From contig WJXW01000003.1 in the NCBI GenBank assembly GCA_015832175.1, positions 930,001-994,000 on the forward strand: a stretch of 64,000 nt of DNA, written 5' to 3'. Under the pieces are notes generated by a model, which saw only the letters and a program-made list of their open reading frames with translations, ran no database searches and had not been told where the DNA came from. The position numbers were made by a program, and so were the translations under genes. This DNA comes from Paraphaeosphaeria minitans (lineage: Eukaryota; Ascomycota; Dothideomycetes; Pleosporales; Didymosphaeriaceae). The number at the start of each line of letters is the position of its first letter. The stretch's first letter is position 1. Positions 44,650 to 57,300 of the stretch are shown in pieces.

Positions 44650-47600
44650 GTTATTTCTAGTGGAATTCCTTAATCTTTTACTAATAGTTTCCTAGATTGT
44701 TCTTTAGTTCCTAGGTGTTTTCGCTATATAGGTAACCTTTCCACTTAATAAGATACGTGTTGTTATACTAATTATATTCTAGAATTCTTTTAACCTTAAA
44801 TTTATTTTCTTCCTTAGTCTAGTGGTAGAAGGTGGTTTTAACTAGTGTATTAGGGTCTACTAGTTCCAGTAGTAATACGTGGAATACTAGGTGTATCTTT
44901 ACATCTGCCGGTAGTTCTAACTTATAGTTCACTAGTAATATTTGCTTAGAAATGTAAAATAGTCTAACTTTGATATAATCTAGTTTCTTATATTTCTTCT
45001 TCTAAGTTTAAAGGTTCTTTGTAAGTAAATATACTTTATCCCCTTTTTTTAGCTAAGGTGCCATTTTTCGTTTTTAATTTTAGTATAAGATTAATTGCTA
45101 CTAAGCTTTCTTAAGATTTTTTTAGAGTTATTAGTGTATTTTCTTTATATTTTCTACTATATCTATAGCTTCTTTTGCTTTAATTATCGTAGGAAATTGT
45201 TAGTTAAAGAGATATAGGTGTCTTCTGTAGTTTACATAAAATAGTGTATGTCCTAATACTACTAATACTTTGTTATTATAGGCTAACTATGCCATAGGTA
45301 GTAATAAAACCTAGTTATTTTTCTAACTATTGCAGTAGATGCGTAGGTATGTTTCTATAGTTTAGTTTGTACGTTCTGTCTGTCTGTCTGTTTATAGATA
45401 GTAAGCTGTTAATAGTTTTTATTTTATTCTAAGCAGTGCTATGAGCGTTGTCTAATAATTTAATGTGAAGAGCTTATCTCTATCGCTAATAATTATTTTT
45501 AGGATTCCGTAGTGTCTAACTAGTTAGTCTAGGATAAGAAAAGCGAGTTCTTTTGCTATTATTCTTTTAAGGCATGGAATGAGCTTGATATACTTAGTTA
45601 GTTAGTAGACTATTACTAGTATGCTGTTGTATTTAATTCCTGTTGTTAGATCCTTAGAGTTTAGAATTCCTGTGACAAAATCTATAGTAATGTCTTCCTA
45701 TAGTGCTGTTGGTATTCTAATTACTTATATCTCTCTATATTTAAGATATGTGCTGTATTTGTTTCTCTAGCATTTTACATATTTGTGGATATAAATTATT
45801 ATAGCTTCCTTAATTTCTTTAAAGGTGTAATTCCTTTAGATAAGTTCTATTGTCTTTGTGATGCCTAGGTGTCTGTACATAGGGTTATTATAGTATTATT
45901 AGATAATCTTAGTCTGTAGATGTTCCAGAACTTCTTAGTTAATTACTAAAAGTTAATTCAGTTCTGCTATTAGCTCTAGAGATCCATCTTTGGCTTTGCG
46001 AAGAATTATAGAGAAGGTTTTTACCTTTTCTTCTACTAGATTACTTTGTTAGCTAAGAGCGTCTACTCTGCTATTTTCTTTCCTAGCTACATGGATGATT
46101 TTAAACTTATACTACCTAGTAGTTTATAACTATCTTTATTGTTATAGCGTAAGTTCTTTTATCGTCGTGAACCTTAGAAGGTTCTTATAATCTATATAGA
46201 TTTCTAGCGTTAAGTAACTAAGTGTATAAATCCTCTAGTGCTTTAAGGCTTTAATAATAGCGTAGAGTTCTTTGTTGTATACGTTATATTGTGTTTTAGC
46301 GTTATTAAATTTGCATAAGTAATAGGCAATTAGGTACTATTTACTATTACATTCTTATTTAGCGCAGGCGCCTAGCGCAAGATCGCTAGCGTCTGTTTTA
46401 AAGCGTAATAGTTTATTACTTCTAAAATAAACAAGGATAGGTTCTATAATATATGCTGTCTTAAGGAGTTAGAATAATATTCTACACTTATCTATCTATT
46501 TAAAGGGTACATCCTTCTTTATAAGATTTATTAAAGGTATTATAACCCTTATGTAATCTTAGATAAATTATTAGTTAAATCTACAGAATCCTAAAAATTC
46601 TTAGATGTTCTTAGCTATCTTTAGTATTAGCTAGTTCTTAATGCATTTAACTTTACTTAGTGCTATCTTAATTCCTTCTATAGTAATAATATGTCCTAGG
46701 AATTTAAGTTATTTAACGTTAAACTTACATTTCTTAAGTTTAATACAAAGGTATACTTTGTCTAGTGCTTCTAGTACTATCTGTATATACTTAGTGTGGT
46801 CCAATTTGTTTTTAGAAAAGACGAGGATATTGTCTATATACGCAATAACAAATATGTCTAGGTGTTTATAGAGTACGTTATTAATAAGTGCTATAAAAGC
46901 TGCTAGTGTGTTTGTAAGTCTAAATGGCATAACCTTGTACTTAAATAGTCTGTAGCGTAATTAAAACGCTGTTTTCTATTCTTTACCTTTCTTAATTTGT
47001 ATAAGGTGGTAACTGTCTCTTAGATCTATTATTATAAATATCTTGGCTTAAGACAGTTAATCTCGTAACTCTATAATATTTAGTAGTAGATATTAGTTCT
47101 TTATTATTATGTTATTAAGTCGTTAGTAGTTAACGCAGAATTTATCTAATCTATCTTTTTTCTTAACAAATATAAAAGGGCTTACTACTAGTAACTTTAA
47201 TAGTTATATATATCCTTTCTTAAGGTTTGTCTTAATAAAATTACGTTCTTTAAGGAGTTCTTCTCCTGTCTTACTATATAGTAGTCTAAAGGGTAGCGTC
47301 TTCCCTTCTTCCAGGTCTATTATAAAATCCTAGGGTTAATATTTAGGTAGGTTTGCTTTTCCCTCCTTTTCTATAAATATGTGTGTCTATTTCCTATACT
47401 CTCTTAGTAAGGTAAGGGGTGTGCTATTGTCCTCCTTCTTACACTTTTTAACCTAGTAGTTCCTACTAGCGTCTGCTAAGGTGTACTTCTATTTTTCGAC
47501 TATCTATCGCAGTATTATATTATTAATAACTCCCTTATCTACTATTATTTTTAGTTAATACGTAGGCTTTACTTACAATATATAATTATAGCGTTTAAAT

Positions 47601-49853
47601 AATATTTTCTTTATACCCTAGTTAATCTGTAAGTTGTGTATTATTAACTAAGGTAATTCTAAGACTAACTTATACTTAGATTCTAATAAGACATCTAAGG
47701 TAAGTTCCTCTCTATATCCTTAGACTATTATTATGGTAGTAACCTCCTAGTATATTTAAGGTGTCTTAGGCATTAGGGATCCATTCGCGATATAGATAAT
47801 ATAGGGTACTTTTTTCTCTAACATTATGAGTCCTACTCATCTTACTATCTAATAAGATATAAAGTTCTTTCCTACTCCTAAGTCTATAAGAGCTTAAGCC
47901 TATATTCCTTTAAACTATACTAGTAGCTTAACTAATGCTGTGCTTACTATAGTATTTAATTTAATAAAGGTGTCTTCTTGTCTAAGTTTAGGCCTAAAAA
48001 AGACATCTATTTATATAGGTTGTAGTTAAGTTCTAGTGCCTAGTATACGTTTCTAAGCATCTACTTCTATTATTATTCTTAAGTATATAGCTTATATAGA
48101 TTGTCTTCTTTTTCTTTCTGCAAGGATGTTCTTCTATTTTTCCTCCTATAGTCTTTACTATTCCTGTATACTAGTTAAATTAGTAGTTCTGTTATTGCTT
48201 CTTACGTAGGGTAGTTTACAAAGCTATTTAAATATTTAGCTATATAGTAGTATTTGTAGTCTTAGTTTAAACACGTATACTAGTACAGTTACATATAGTC
48301 TTTATTAATAAGCATGTTATAGTATTTATTACCCTTTAGCGTAAGGTAAGGAAAGTATTTCACTTATTATTTATTCTAGAGGTGTTCGTCGCAAGCTGCA
48401 ATAGGGCAGTCTGTCTATATCTATCTATAGCGCAATTTCCTTCTAGGTTATTTCTTATTTTCCTTTTTCTCTACCTTATATTATGCGTATATTGGTTCTT
48501 CGCAATGCGTCTACATATAGAATTAGTATATAGGATTTTAGTGGTCTAGGTAGTACTTTAGTACGTAGTCTAATTCCTTATTTTTGTAGGGTCGCATCCC
48601 TTTTAGTGCCTAGTGGGGTTCTATATAGTCCTAAACATTCAGTTTGTACTTAGGTAACATAGGGTTGTCTTTTTCCTGCCTACTTTATAGGTAAGGAGTA
48701 GGAGATCTTAGTATCTCTTCTACATCTTCTACGTTGTGGTATACATTAGAGTCGTTTTCTAGATCTTTGTATAGTTATAAGTTAGGTAAATCTAATTACT
48801 TACTTTACTCTAGTGTAACGTATTAGTAACTAAATAGCGTTGTAATAACTTCCTATTCCTTATTAGGTTCTTAGTCCTTAATAGTTAGTATATTTAACTT
48901 AGTTTAATAGACTTTATTCTTTAATCTACAGTTTCTAGCTATATAGCCTAGTTTGCCATATGTAAAGTATTTATAGGTCTTAGTTATTAGTTATTAACTT
49001 CTATTAGAGACGCGTTTATTAGGCTGCTTAGGGTCTATCCTTCCTTCTTTTCCTTTACCTAAGTAGTTAAACTAGACATCTTCTATTAGTTTGTATCTCT
49101 AGTAGTTCCTTAGCTGTTACTTTTAGATAATTCTAATAGAGTTCTTATAAATTATTTTTACTAGTTATCTAAAGCTTATTACTCTAGGGTTTTAGTAGAG
49201 CTCTTATTGCAGTAAAAACCACTCTCTATTAATTCTAATAGTTTCTTTGTACAGTTCTTTAAGGTTAGCGATTTGTGTACTACTATATAGGAGTTCCTTA
49301 TATAGTTTCTATTTAAGTCCTTATTTATACATATCCTAAAGAGATTTATTGTCCTAGTTAAGTTGCACAGCGTATCTACAAAACTTAGCTATATACTTAG
49401 CTACTAATTATTTCTAAGTTATAGTCTAAATCTTTACTTTTGTAATAGAGTCCTTATTAGTAATTCTAAAGAGTTACTTAAAGCATTTTTTAAAGTTATT
49501 ATAATCCTTAATAATGTTAACTATATTAGCGTGCTTATTTGCGTAATTATTGTTATTATTATTATAGTTTATTCCTAAGTACTTTTTAAAGTAAAAATAG
49601 ATCTATAATTCTATATCTCCTCGCATATATATTGCTGTAAAGATAACCTTCTTTTTATCTTTAAGAGGTTTGTCTAAGTTAAAGAAATAGAGGTCTAACT
49701 AGAGAATCTAGACGTTAGTTTAAGATTGTTCGCTAAAGTAGAGATTAGGTTTATACACCTTACTACTATCCTTTATAGGAGTAATCTTAGCAGCACCTAA
49801 AGCTATAGAAGAGGTAGAAGTTTATAAAGTACTTATATTAAGGGTGTTTAAGA
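44650..49853 (-). pseudogene. E3 gag-pol remnant
   Basis: Minus-strand decayed coding. Chromodomain-side sequence lies at about 44660-44960. The reverse transcriptase core is at 46709-46930 (MPFRLTNTLAAFIALIN, then AYIDNILVFSK, where YxDD reads YIDN). Gag lies toward 49700. This copy keeps slightly more of the catalytic box than E1. Confidence 0.88.
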
Positions 49854-50309
49854 TGTTAAATCTAAAAGGGTAGCTAGTCCTAAAAGGTTAAGGTTAATTC
49901 TTAGGCAGGAGTACTTATAGAAGGTAGAAGGTCTTATTAATATAATAGTATCTTACAAAGTGTAATAAGTTAACAATTTAGTCTACTAGAATCTAAATAA
50001 TAGATTAATAAATAGATTAAATATAAGTATAGAGAGCCTATTTTTGCGTTCCTATATACTAAGTAGTCCTACATATCCTAGAATCCTATATGTCCTAGAG
50101 TCCTATATGTCCCAGAGTCTCATATGTCCTAGAGTCCTGTGTGGGCGAGTCCCACGCGTCCTAGAGTTCCTATACAGGCGAGGCCCGTGCGGTCCTTAGG
50201 ACCCTTAGGACTTATAACCTGTTACTTAACTGCTTAGTTAGCTGACTCTAGCGGACTAGTAGTCTAATAAAGTCGTGCCCCGCTGCTCGCGCGCGGCCGG
50301 ATCCTAACA
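49854..50309 (-). repeat. E3 5' LTR (456 bp)
   Basis: Partner of 43594-44049. Its outer end (GCTCGCGCGCGGCCGGATCC) is nearly unmutated, where the partner has TACTTACGCGTAGCTAGATC. Confidence 0.93.
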
Positions 50310-50367
50310 TTCTATAAAGCATTATTATAGCCTTATCTCTACTATTAAAAACTATAGAGTAGTTATA

Positions 50368-50820
50368 GTGTTAAAGTGCTCCTCCTATAAGTTATATTCT
50401 TATATTTATAAAGTCTATATTAGCTTAGTGAAGTATAGTAAGTGTTAGAAACAAGACTTAAAGTGTAATATAGCTATTACTAAAAATAAGTTCTCGCGGC
50501 TAATCGCTAAAAAGAAGAAATTAAAGGCGTAAATATTAAAGGCGTAAAAAGAATAGGACGCAGCGTTTAAAGCCCTATACATAGCGTATATAAAAGAGGA
50601 TTAGTTATTAAAATAATTAGCGTAGAATAAAAAGCGTACTAGTAAGGTTATCGTAGTAAAGAGTACTACGCTAATAAAGTTAGAGTTAGAGGAGAACCTA
50701 GCCTATTCTACTTAGCCTACTAGTCTAGCTAAACTTAGCACGTCTATATAGTCTATAATAGACAACCTACCTCTAGAGTTCTAGGACAATTCCTTAGCGT
50801 TACTGTCTTAAGTAAGTCTG
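50368..50820 (+). pseudogene. Decayed antisense ORF of E2 (Cys-rich/coiled-coil protein)
   Basis: The plus-strand frame reads LKCSSYKLYSYIYKVYISL, then VKYSKC, DLKCNIAITKNKFSRLI and AKKKKLKA, and later SLAKLSTSI, IIDNLPLEF and DNSLALLS. In-frame stops are TAG or TAA. It lies between the decayed end of E2 pol and, after E3 is removed, the E2 3' LTR. Layout is as in E0, E1 and E3, but the sequence is private. Confidence 0.62.
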
Positions 50821-50824
50821 TTAA

Positions 50825-52476
50825 TAGAATTCTTTAATCTTTTATTAATAGTTTCCTAGGTAGTTCTTTAGTTCCTAAGTATTTTTACTGTGTGAGTAAC
50901 CTTTCCACTTAATAAGGTACGCGTTATTATACTAATTATATTCTAGAATTCTTTTAACCTTAAATTCGTTTTCTTCCTTAGTCTAGTGGTAGAAGGTGGT
51001 TTTAACTAGTGTATTAGGGTCTACTAGTTCTAGTAGTAATACGTGAAATACTAGGTGTATCTTTACATCTAGCGGTAGTTCTAACTTATAGTTCACTAGT
51101 AATATTTACTTAAAAATGTAAAATAGTCTAACCTTAATATAATCCAGTTTCTTGTGTTTTCTCTTCTAAGTTTAAAGGTTTTTTATAAGTAGATATACTT
51201 TATCCCTCTTCTTTAGCTAAGGTGCCATTTTTTATTTTCTATTTTAATATAAAATTAATTGCTGTTAAGCTTTCTTAAAGTTCTCTTAGAGTTATTAATG
51301 TATTTTCTTTATATTTTCTGCCATATTAATAGCTTCTTTTACTTTAATTATTGTAGGAAATTGTTAATTAAAGAGATGTGGGTGTCTTTTGTAATTCATA
51401 TAGAACAGTGTATGTCCTAATACTGCTAATACTTTGTTATTATAGACTAACTATACTATAAGTAATAATAAAACCTAGTTATTCTTCTAACTATTGTAGT
51501 AGATGCGTAGGTACGTTTCTATAGTTTAGTTTATACGTTCTATCTGTCTGTCTATTTATAGATAGTAAGCTGTTAATAGCTTTTGTTTCGTTCTAAGTAG
51601 GGCTATAAGTGTTGTCTAGTAATTTAATGTAAAGAGCTTGTCTCTATTACTAATAATTATTTTTAGGATTCCGTGGTGTCTAATTAGTTAGTCCAGGATA
51701 AGAAAAGTAAGTTCCTTTGCTGTTATTCTTTTAAGACATAGAATAAGCTTAACATACTTAGTTAATTAATAGATTATTATTAGTATACTATTGTACTTAA
51801 TTCCTATTATTAGATCCTTAGAGTTTAGAATTCCTATAATAAAATCTATAGCAATGTCTTCCTATAGTGCTGTTAGTATTCTAATTGCTTACATCTCTCT
51901 ATATTTAAGATGTGTACTATGTTTATTTCTTTAGTATTCTATATATTTATAGATGTAAGTTATTACAGCTTCCTTAATTCCTTTAAAGGTATAATTCTTT
52001 TAGATAAGTTCTATCGTTTTCGTAATACCTAGGTGTCTATACATAGGGTTATTATGGTATTGTCAAATAATCTTAGTCTATAGATGTTCCAGAACTTCTT
52101 AGTTAATTACTAAAAGTTAATTTAGTTCTACTATTAGTTCTAGAGATCCATTTTTGGCTTTGCGAAGGATTACAGAGAAGGTTTTTACTTTTTCTCCTAC
52201 TAGATTACTTTGTTGGCTAAGAGCGTCTACTCTGCTATTTTCTTTCCTAGCTATATAGATAATTTTAAACTTATACTACCTAGTAGTTTACAACTATCTT
52301 TGTTGTCGTAGTGTAAGTTCTTTTGTCGTTGTGAACCTTAAAAGGTTCTTGTAATCTATATAGATTTCTAGCATTAAGTAACTAAGCGCATAAATCCTCT
52401 AGTGCTTTAAAGCTTTAATAATAGCGTAGAGTTCTTTATTATATACGTTGTATTGTGTTTCGGCGTTATTAAATTT
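50825..52476 (-). pseudogene. E2 pol remnant, integrase to RNase H
   Basis: Minus-strand decayed chromodomain, integrase and the RNase H side (YNVYNKELYAIIKALKH near 52400-52460). It is cut at 52476 by the Copia element and resumes at 59840. Confidence 0.85.
52472..52476. repeat. Target-site duplication of E4, left copy (AATTT)
   Basis: AATTT directly before the Copia LTR. It is repeated at 59835-59839, where E2 pol continues as in uninterrupted copies (ATTAAATTTGCATAAG). Confidence 0.92.
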
Positions 52477-52671
52477 TGTTGTGGTAAAAAGGGCTCGAAC
52501 TATCACAGGATATTCAGGAGCAGAGTTGTAAAGAATACAAAGAGCTGATTGTAGGAAAGGATGCCAAAAGGGCAGACTATATACAAAAGAAACGAGCCTC
52601 TTAGCAAGAATCCCGTAATCTAAATTAGTAGATCTAGAAAGAATCACAGAAGTAAGTGTTTTACTTTAACA
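52477..52671 (-). repeat. E4 3' LTR (195 bp)
   Basis: TGTTGTGGTAAAAAGGGC start and TTTACTTTAACA end. A minus-strand frame across it (52399-52647) is an accidental fusion of LTR with E2 RNase H. Confidence 0.93.
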
Positions 52672-54380
52672 CACCCCCTAGGTGATCACTTAAAGCGGAT
52701 CACCTATTCTAAGAAGTAATCTATAATTGTCTAAATCCTTCCTAAAGATCTTTAAAAAACTGTCTAAAGACTATTTAAAGATTAAAAAACTATTAAGAAT
52801 TGTTCTTCTAAATCTCCTTATCTTAAAAACAGCGATTCTATTACCCCCCACTTATTATAATAGCAAAACAATTACTATTTATCTTTTAAATCACAAATCC
52901 TATTATAAATCGTGTCCAGAATCTCTTCTTCTAGTGGGTTAGGAGCTTATAAGCGTGGCATAAAAGCCTAGAGCACAAACGCTTTTATTCTACTACTCTT
53001 TTTACTTACTTCTTATTAACTATAAAGTAATTTCCCCGCTCTTACTAGCTAGTAAGTACAATAGGCAGGCGCGTTTTAATTAGGAAGAAGTAGTAGTGAG
53101 AGAAATAAGTAGTAAGGAAGGAGCGTATTTAGCGCTTAATAATTAGATAGGCAGTAGAGTATATAAGCCCTTTGCTAGCGCTTAATCTTCTCTTTTTAAT
53201 CTTTCACTTTTAACGCTTTAACCTCCTATTTAATTTAAGCCTACTAGTTTAAGCCTTTAAATTCTACTACCTTATAATAGGTTCTTTTCTTCTAATTATT
53301 ACCTTGCGCTCTTTCTGTTATTTAGAGCTTTACTAACTCTTTTAGATATCTAATAACCTAGCTAAAGCACGCATAGTAAAGGCTGTAAAAGCTACTAAAT
53401 AAAGCTCCTAATCCTCTTAATAAGATCCTCCTACTCTACTAGCTCCTCCTACTCTAGCTCTAGGCCCCTAGCAATCACTTAGTACTCTTAGACAAGTAAG
53501 CTGCTTAGGCTACTTAAAAGGAGCTTTAGTAAGAAAGAGTAATAGACACTACTATAATAACGCTTTAAGCTTAGGCAGGCACTACTATACCTACTTTACC
53601 TACTCTTACACTACTATATATAGGGTTATTCTATCGCTTTAGCTAATTTTGCTAATTATTTCTGTAGCTAGCCGCATATTTAGACTCTAGCTATAGATTT
53701 TATCTACTATTAACTATTAGAGGGTGCTAATATAAGCTTTTATTTTAAAATTTATTCTAGGTTTAGCTAATACTTTTTATAGGAGAGGCTAATTACTAAG
53801 CTGCGTAAGAGAGTTAAAGTAGCCTTATAAGCTCCTTTTTCTACTAGTAGTTAGAAAGAGTAAGCTTAGCACGTAGCTACTATTCTACTCCCTCCCTCCT
53901 AGCTAATCCTTAGTAGAGGATAGGGTAATTACCCTCCTACCCTACTTATTAAGAAGCAGCGCAGTCGCAGCTAATACCCTAATTAAAATAGCTAAATAAG
54001 CGGCTTATTAGCTCTAAAGTAAGGTAGAGGCTAGGCAAGTGCTTCTCCTCCTACTAATTAAAAAAGAAGAGGCTAGGGTAAGCTATTACCTACTGCTAAT
54101 TAAAGGAGAAGTAGAGGAGGTAAATAGGGTAAAAAATTACCTACTATAAAGAGAAGGAGAGAAAGAGGATAGGGAGAATCTCCTACTACTAATTATAGGG
54201 GAGATTCTTGCACCCCTATAATTAAGTAGAGGAGGAAGAAGGTCTATATACTTATAAATAAGCTCTTTAATCTCCTCTTCTTCTAATTCTTATTCTCCCT
54301 CTAATCTTTTCTTTCTTTTTTTTTTCTTTTCTTATTTCCTAGCTCTAAATTAATAATTCTAAGTAGTTAATAGATTATTT
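52672..54380. other. E4 3' non-pol region
   Basis: It starts with CACCCCCTAGGTGATCAC, the polypurine tract on the minus strand. The rest is AT-rich, with purine/pyrimidine runs but no readable frame found on either strand. A decayed extra gene like those of the Ty3 elements is possible but was not demonstrated. Confidence 0.5.
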
Positions 54381-54399
54381 CTTTGCTTACCTACTTTTA

Positions 54400-57300
54400 T
54401 TCTGTAATTATTATGCTTACATCTTATAGATTTAATAGCCTTTTAAATCTATTAAATTGCTAATAAGTGAGAGCCTTTATAAGGCTATCTGCTAGCATTT
54501 CGCTAGTTAGAAGATATTGTACTTAAAACAATCCTTTTATATACTCTTACTGCAACTATATATTCTAAATATCTATATAGCGCAGTTAAGTAGTAATTCT
54601 TTCGTTCTTTCTAATTACTAAATAAATAGTTTAAAGATTGTCGTAATAGACCTTCTATAAAGGTTCTAGATCTAGAGTAAGCTTAGTAAAGAATCTCTTA
54701 ATTACTATAGCTTCTTTACTTATATGTTTAAGCGCTAGAAGCTCTGCTTTTATTATTAAAGTGGTAATTATATTCTATTAAGCTGCTTTCTATAGGATAG
54801 CTCCTCTAAACAATAGGATAATATATCTATAGGAAGATTACTGTGATATTAGATTATTAGCAAATAAGGCATCTCTACATATTAGCAGATTAGGTCTATT
54901 ATAGCCTCTAAAGACTATAGCCTACTATCTAGTTTAATAGAGGTAAAGGATTATATAATTAATAGTAGCAAAGTGTTCTTTGCTTAGATTTATTAGAAAG
55001 TGTAATAGCTTTAACACTATAAAGGCTATATCTAGGCGTAGCATAATTGCTGTGTAGAGAGCTAATTCCACCTCTTCTTAAAAGAGCTTTATTTGTTAAG
55101 AAGTGGCTTCTTCTGTGCTTAGAACAAGATCTTCTACTAATAGAAGTGTAGGAGGGAAGCTCCTAGAGTTTAAAAGGTTAAACTTTTTCGTGATTTTATT
55201 AATATAGGTATTATAGACTAGAGAAATTAATCTTGCTTCTCTATCTCTAATCACTTAAACACCTAGGAACTACTCTACTAGTCCTTTTAATTTAATCTTG
55301 TATTTGTTCGCGATTTTCTTCTAAAAATCTAGGGCTTCTTTCTCTTTACTCTTGTAATAGAGAAGAAGAATGTTGTTAATATAAAATAGAATAATAATAC
55401 TTTAATTACTATTAAAGAAAAGGCATAGCTCTTTTAGCAAGGCTAAGAGTCTATAAGATTAAAGTAATTCTGTAAATTCCTTATACTAAAGAAGTAGTAA
55501 ATCTCTTAAGCTATATAAAGCTCGATTTAATCTTACACACTTTCCTGGCTTTTTAAAACTATTAGGTAATTTATAAGTTACTAGATTAGCGGCTGTAATA
55601 AGAGTATTTAGAAACGCTCCTACTATATTAAATTATAAGATTTCTAGATTAAATTCTGCTGCTAGAGCTACAGCTAATTAAAAAGATCTTACTACTAGAG
55701 TAGTAGTATAAGTAGAGTAGAGAGTATTCTTTTTCTAAAGATCTCCTCTTATAACAATTTAAGCTTTGCACTTTTTAAAGTATTTATTTTAATTAAACTT
55801 ATAGGTAAAGACCTACTTTAAAGGGAGTAGTTACTCTAACACTTCTAATTATTTAATCTCTATCTAGGTACCTTTATCTTACAAAGTTAAGATCTCCTTG
55901 TAAGTGGTAAGAAGGAATAGCTTCCTATATAGATAATTATAAAGGTGTTTTTATAGGGTTAGCTCTAGTGTAAGCTTATCTCTATAAGTCTAAGCTGCAT
56001 AAGACGCTTTAGGCGCCTTTCTAAGTATAGAAGCAAATACTATTATATTTAGTATAATATATTCTTTTTACTTAAACTAGGCCTCTACTACTCCTAGTAT
56101 AAACGTGTACTCTAATATTATATTAAGATCACTTTAAAGATAATTAGTAATTAGTGTATAAGCACCTAGCTTCTACCTACCCCCTAGCTAATTGTTCTAA
56201 TTATTTTACTTCCTTAATCTTCGCAATAGCAGATAGCGATTTATTAGTTAGTTAATTTCTAGTGCTTTACTATAATTTTGCCTACTTATTCTACTTACCT
56301 TTAGATAGATCTGCCTTCGCCTTTAGTGCACTAGTAAGTTATCTACTTTATCTAGCGTAATTAAGTTATCTGCGCTAGGTTAATTAGTAACCTAATTAGT
56401 TTCTACTAATAAATAGGGTATTAAATCCCTAGATTCTGGTGGGCTAGCTCTCCTAGTAGTGTTCTAGTGGCTACTAGATATCTCTTAATCGCTTAATAGA
56501 TCACCCCTAAGATCACCTGGCTCTAGTGTCTAATTAGGGGTTATAAGTCCTATGCTTCCTTTCCTACTTAAGCGAATTCTTAGCTACTGGCTAGCTAAGC
56601 CTATAGCTTACTTAGTAGTAGGTACCTTAGGTTCTTAATTACTTAGCTAGCCTGCTTTGCTTTTAATTACTTAAGGGTTACTTATAGGTCTAGTAGTAGT
56701 TCTTATATACTTATTTGTTTTAGGAAAAATGTTAAGCGCGTTTTTATACACTTTTTCTAGATTGTTTAGCTCTCCTTCTTAGAGGCTTTCTACTATTTTT
56801 AACGCTTCTATCTTTAGAATAGATTATTCCTCTAATCTTTTATAGAATAAGGACTTATTAAACCTTACATTTCGTGTGGTAATCACCTAATTAAGCTAGG
56901 GAATCTATATTTAGTAGATATTAGAAGCTTTATAGCCTACTAGGTATCTAATATAGCCCCTAGGATTGACTTTAAATCCTTTTCTATCTCGCCTAGCTAC
57001 ACACTCCTAATCTAAAGGGTAAGCTTAGCAGCTATAGGCGTAGACAGCACTCTAGTTTAAATAAAAATTAGCTATAGGCGTAGACAGCACTCTAGTTTAG
57101 ATAAAAATTAGCTATCCTATATTATGTTTTTACTAGTTCAAAATAACAAAAATATTGTCTAAACTAAGCATCTAACGTTTTATTAGGTATTTAATAGCCT
57201 AATGCTAGGCTAGAAATTATTCCTTAGAGCTAGTATTCTACTTATATAATTTTAGGCTAGAGATTTAATAGCAGATTTACGCTTATTTACATTTTAATTA

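Larger units (their letters stand above)
43594..50309 (-). mobile_element. Complete Ty3/Gypsy element E3
   Basis: A 6,716-bp element with 456-bp LTRs (43594-44049 and 49854-50309) and TTCTA duplications at 43589-43593 and 50310-50314. It is inserted only 59 bp inside the E2 3' LTR. The internal region is collinear with E1 and minus-strand coding. It is the least scrambled Ty3 copy structurally, as no further insertion was seen inside it. Confidence 0.93.

Noticed and set aside
52399..52647. 82-codon minus-strand frame ending in NVYNKELYAIIKALKH
   Set aside because: It is a chance fusion of the Copia LTR with the RNase H remnant of E2 across the insertion junction.
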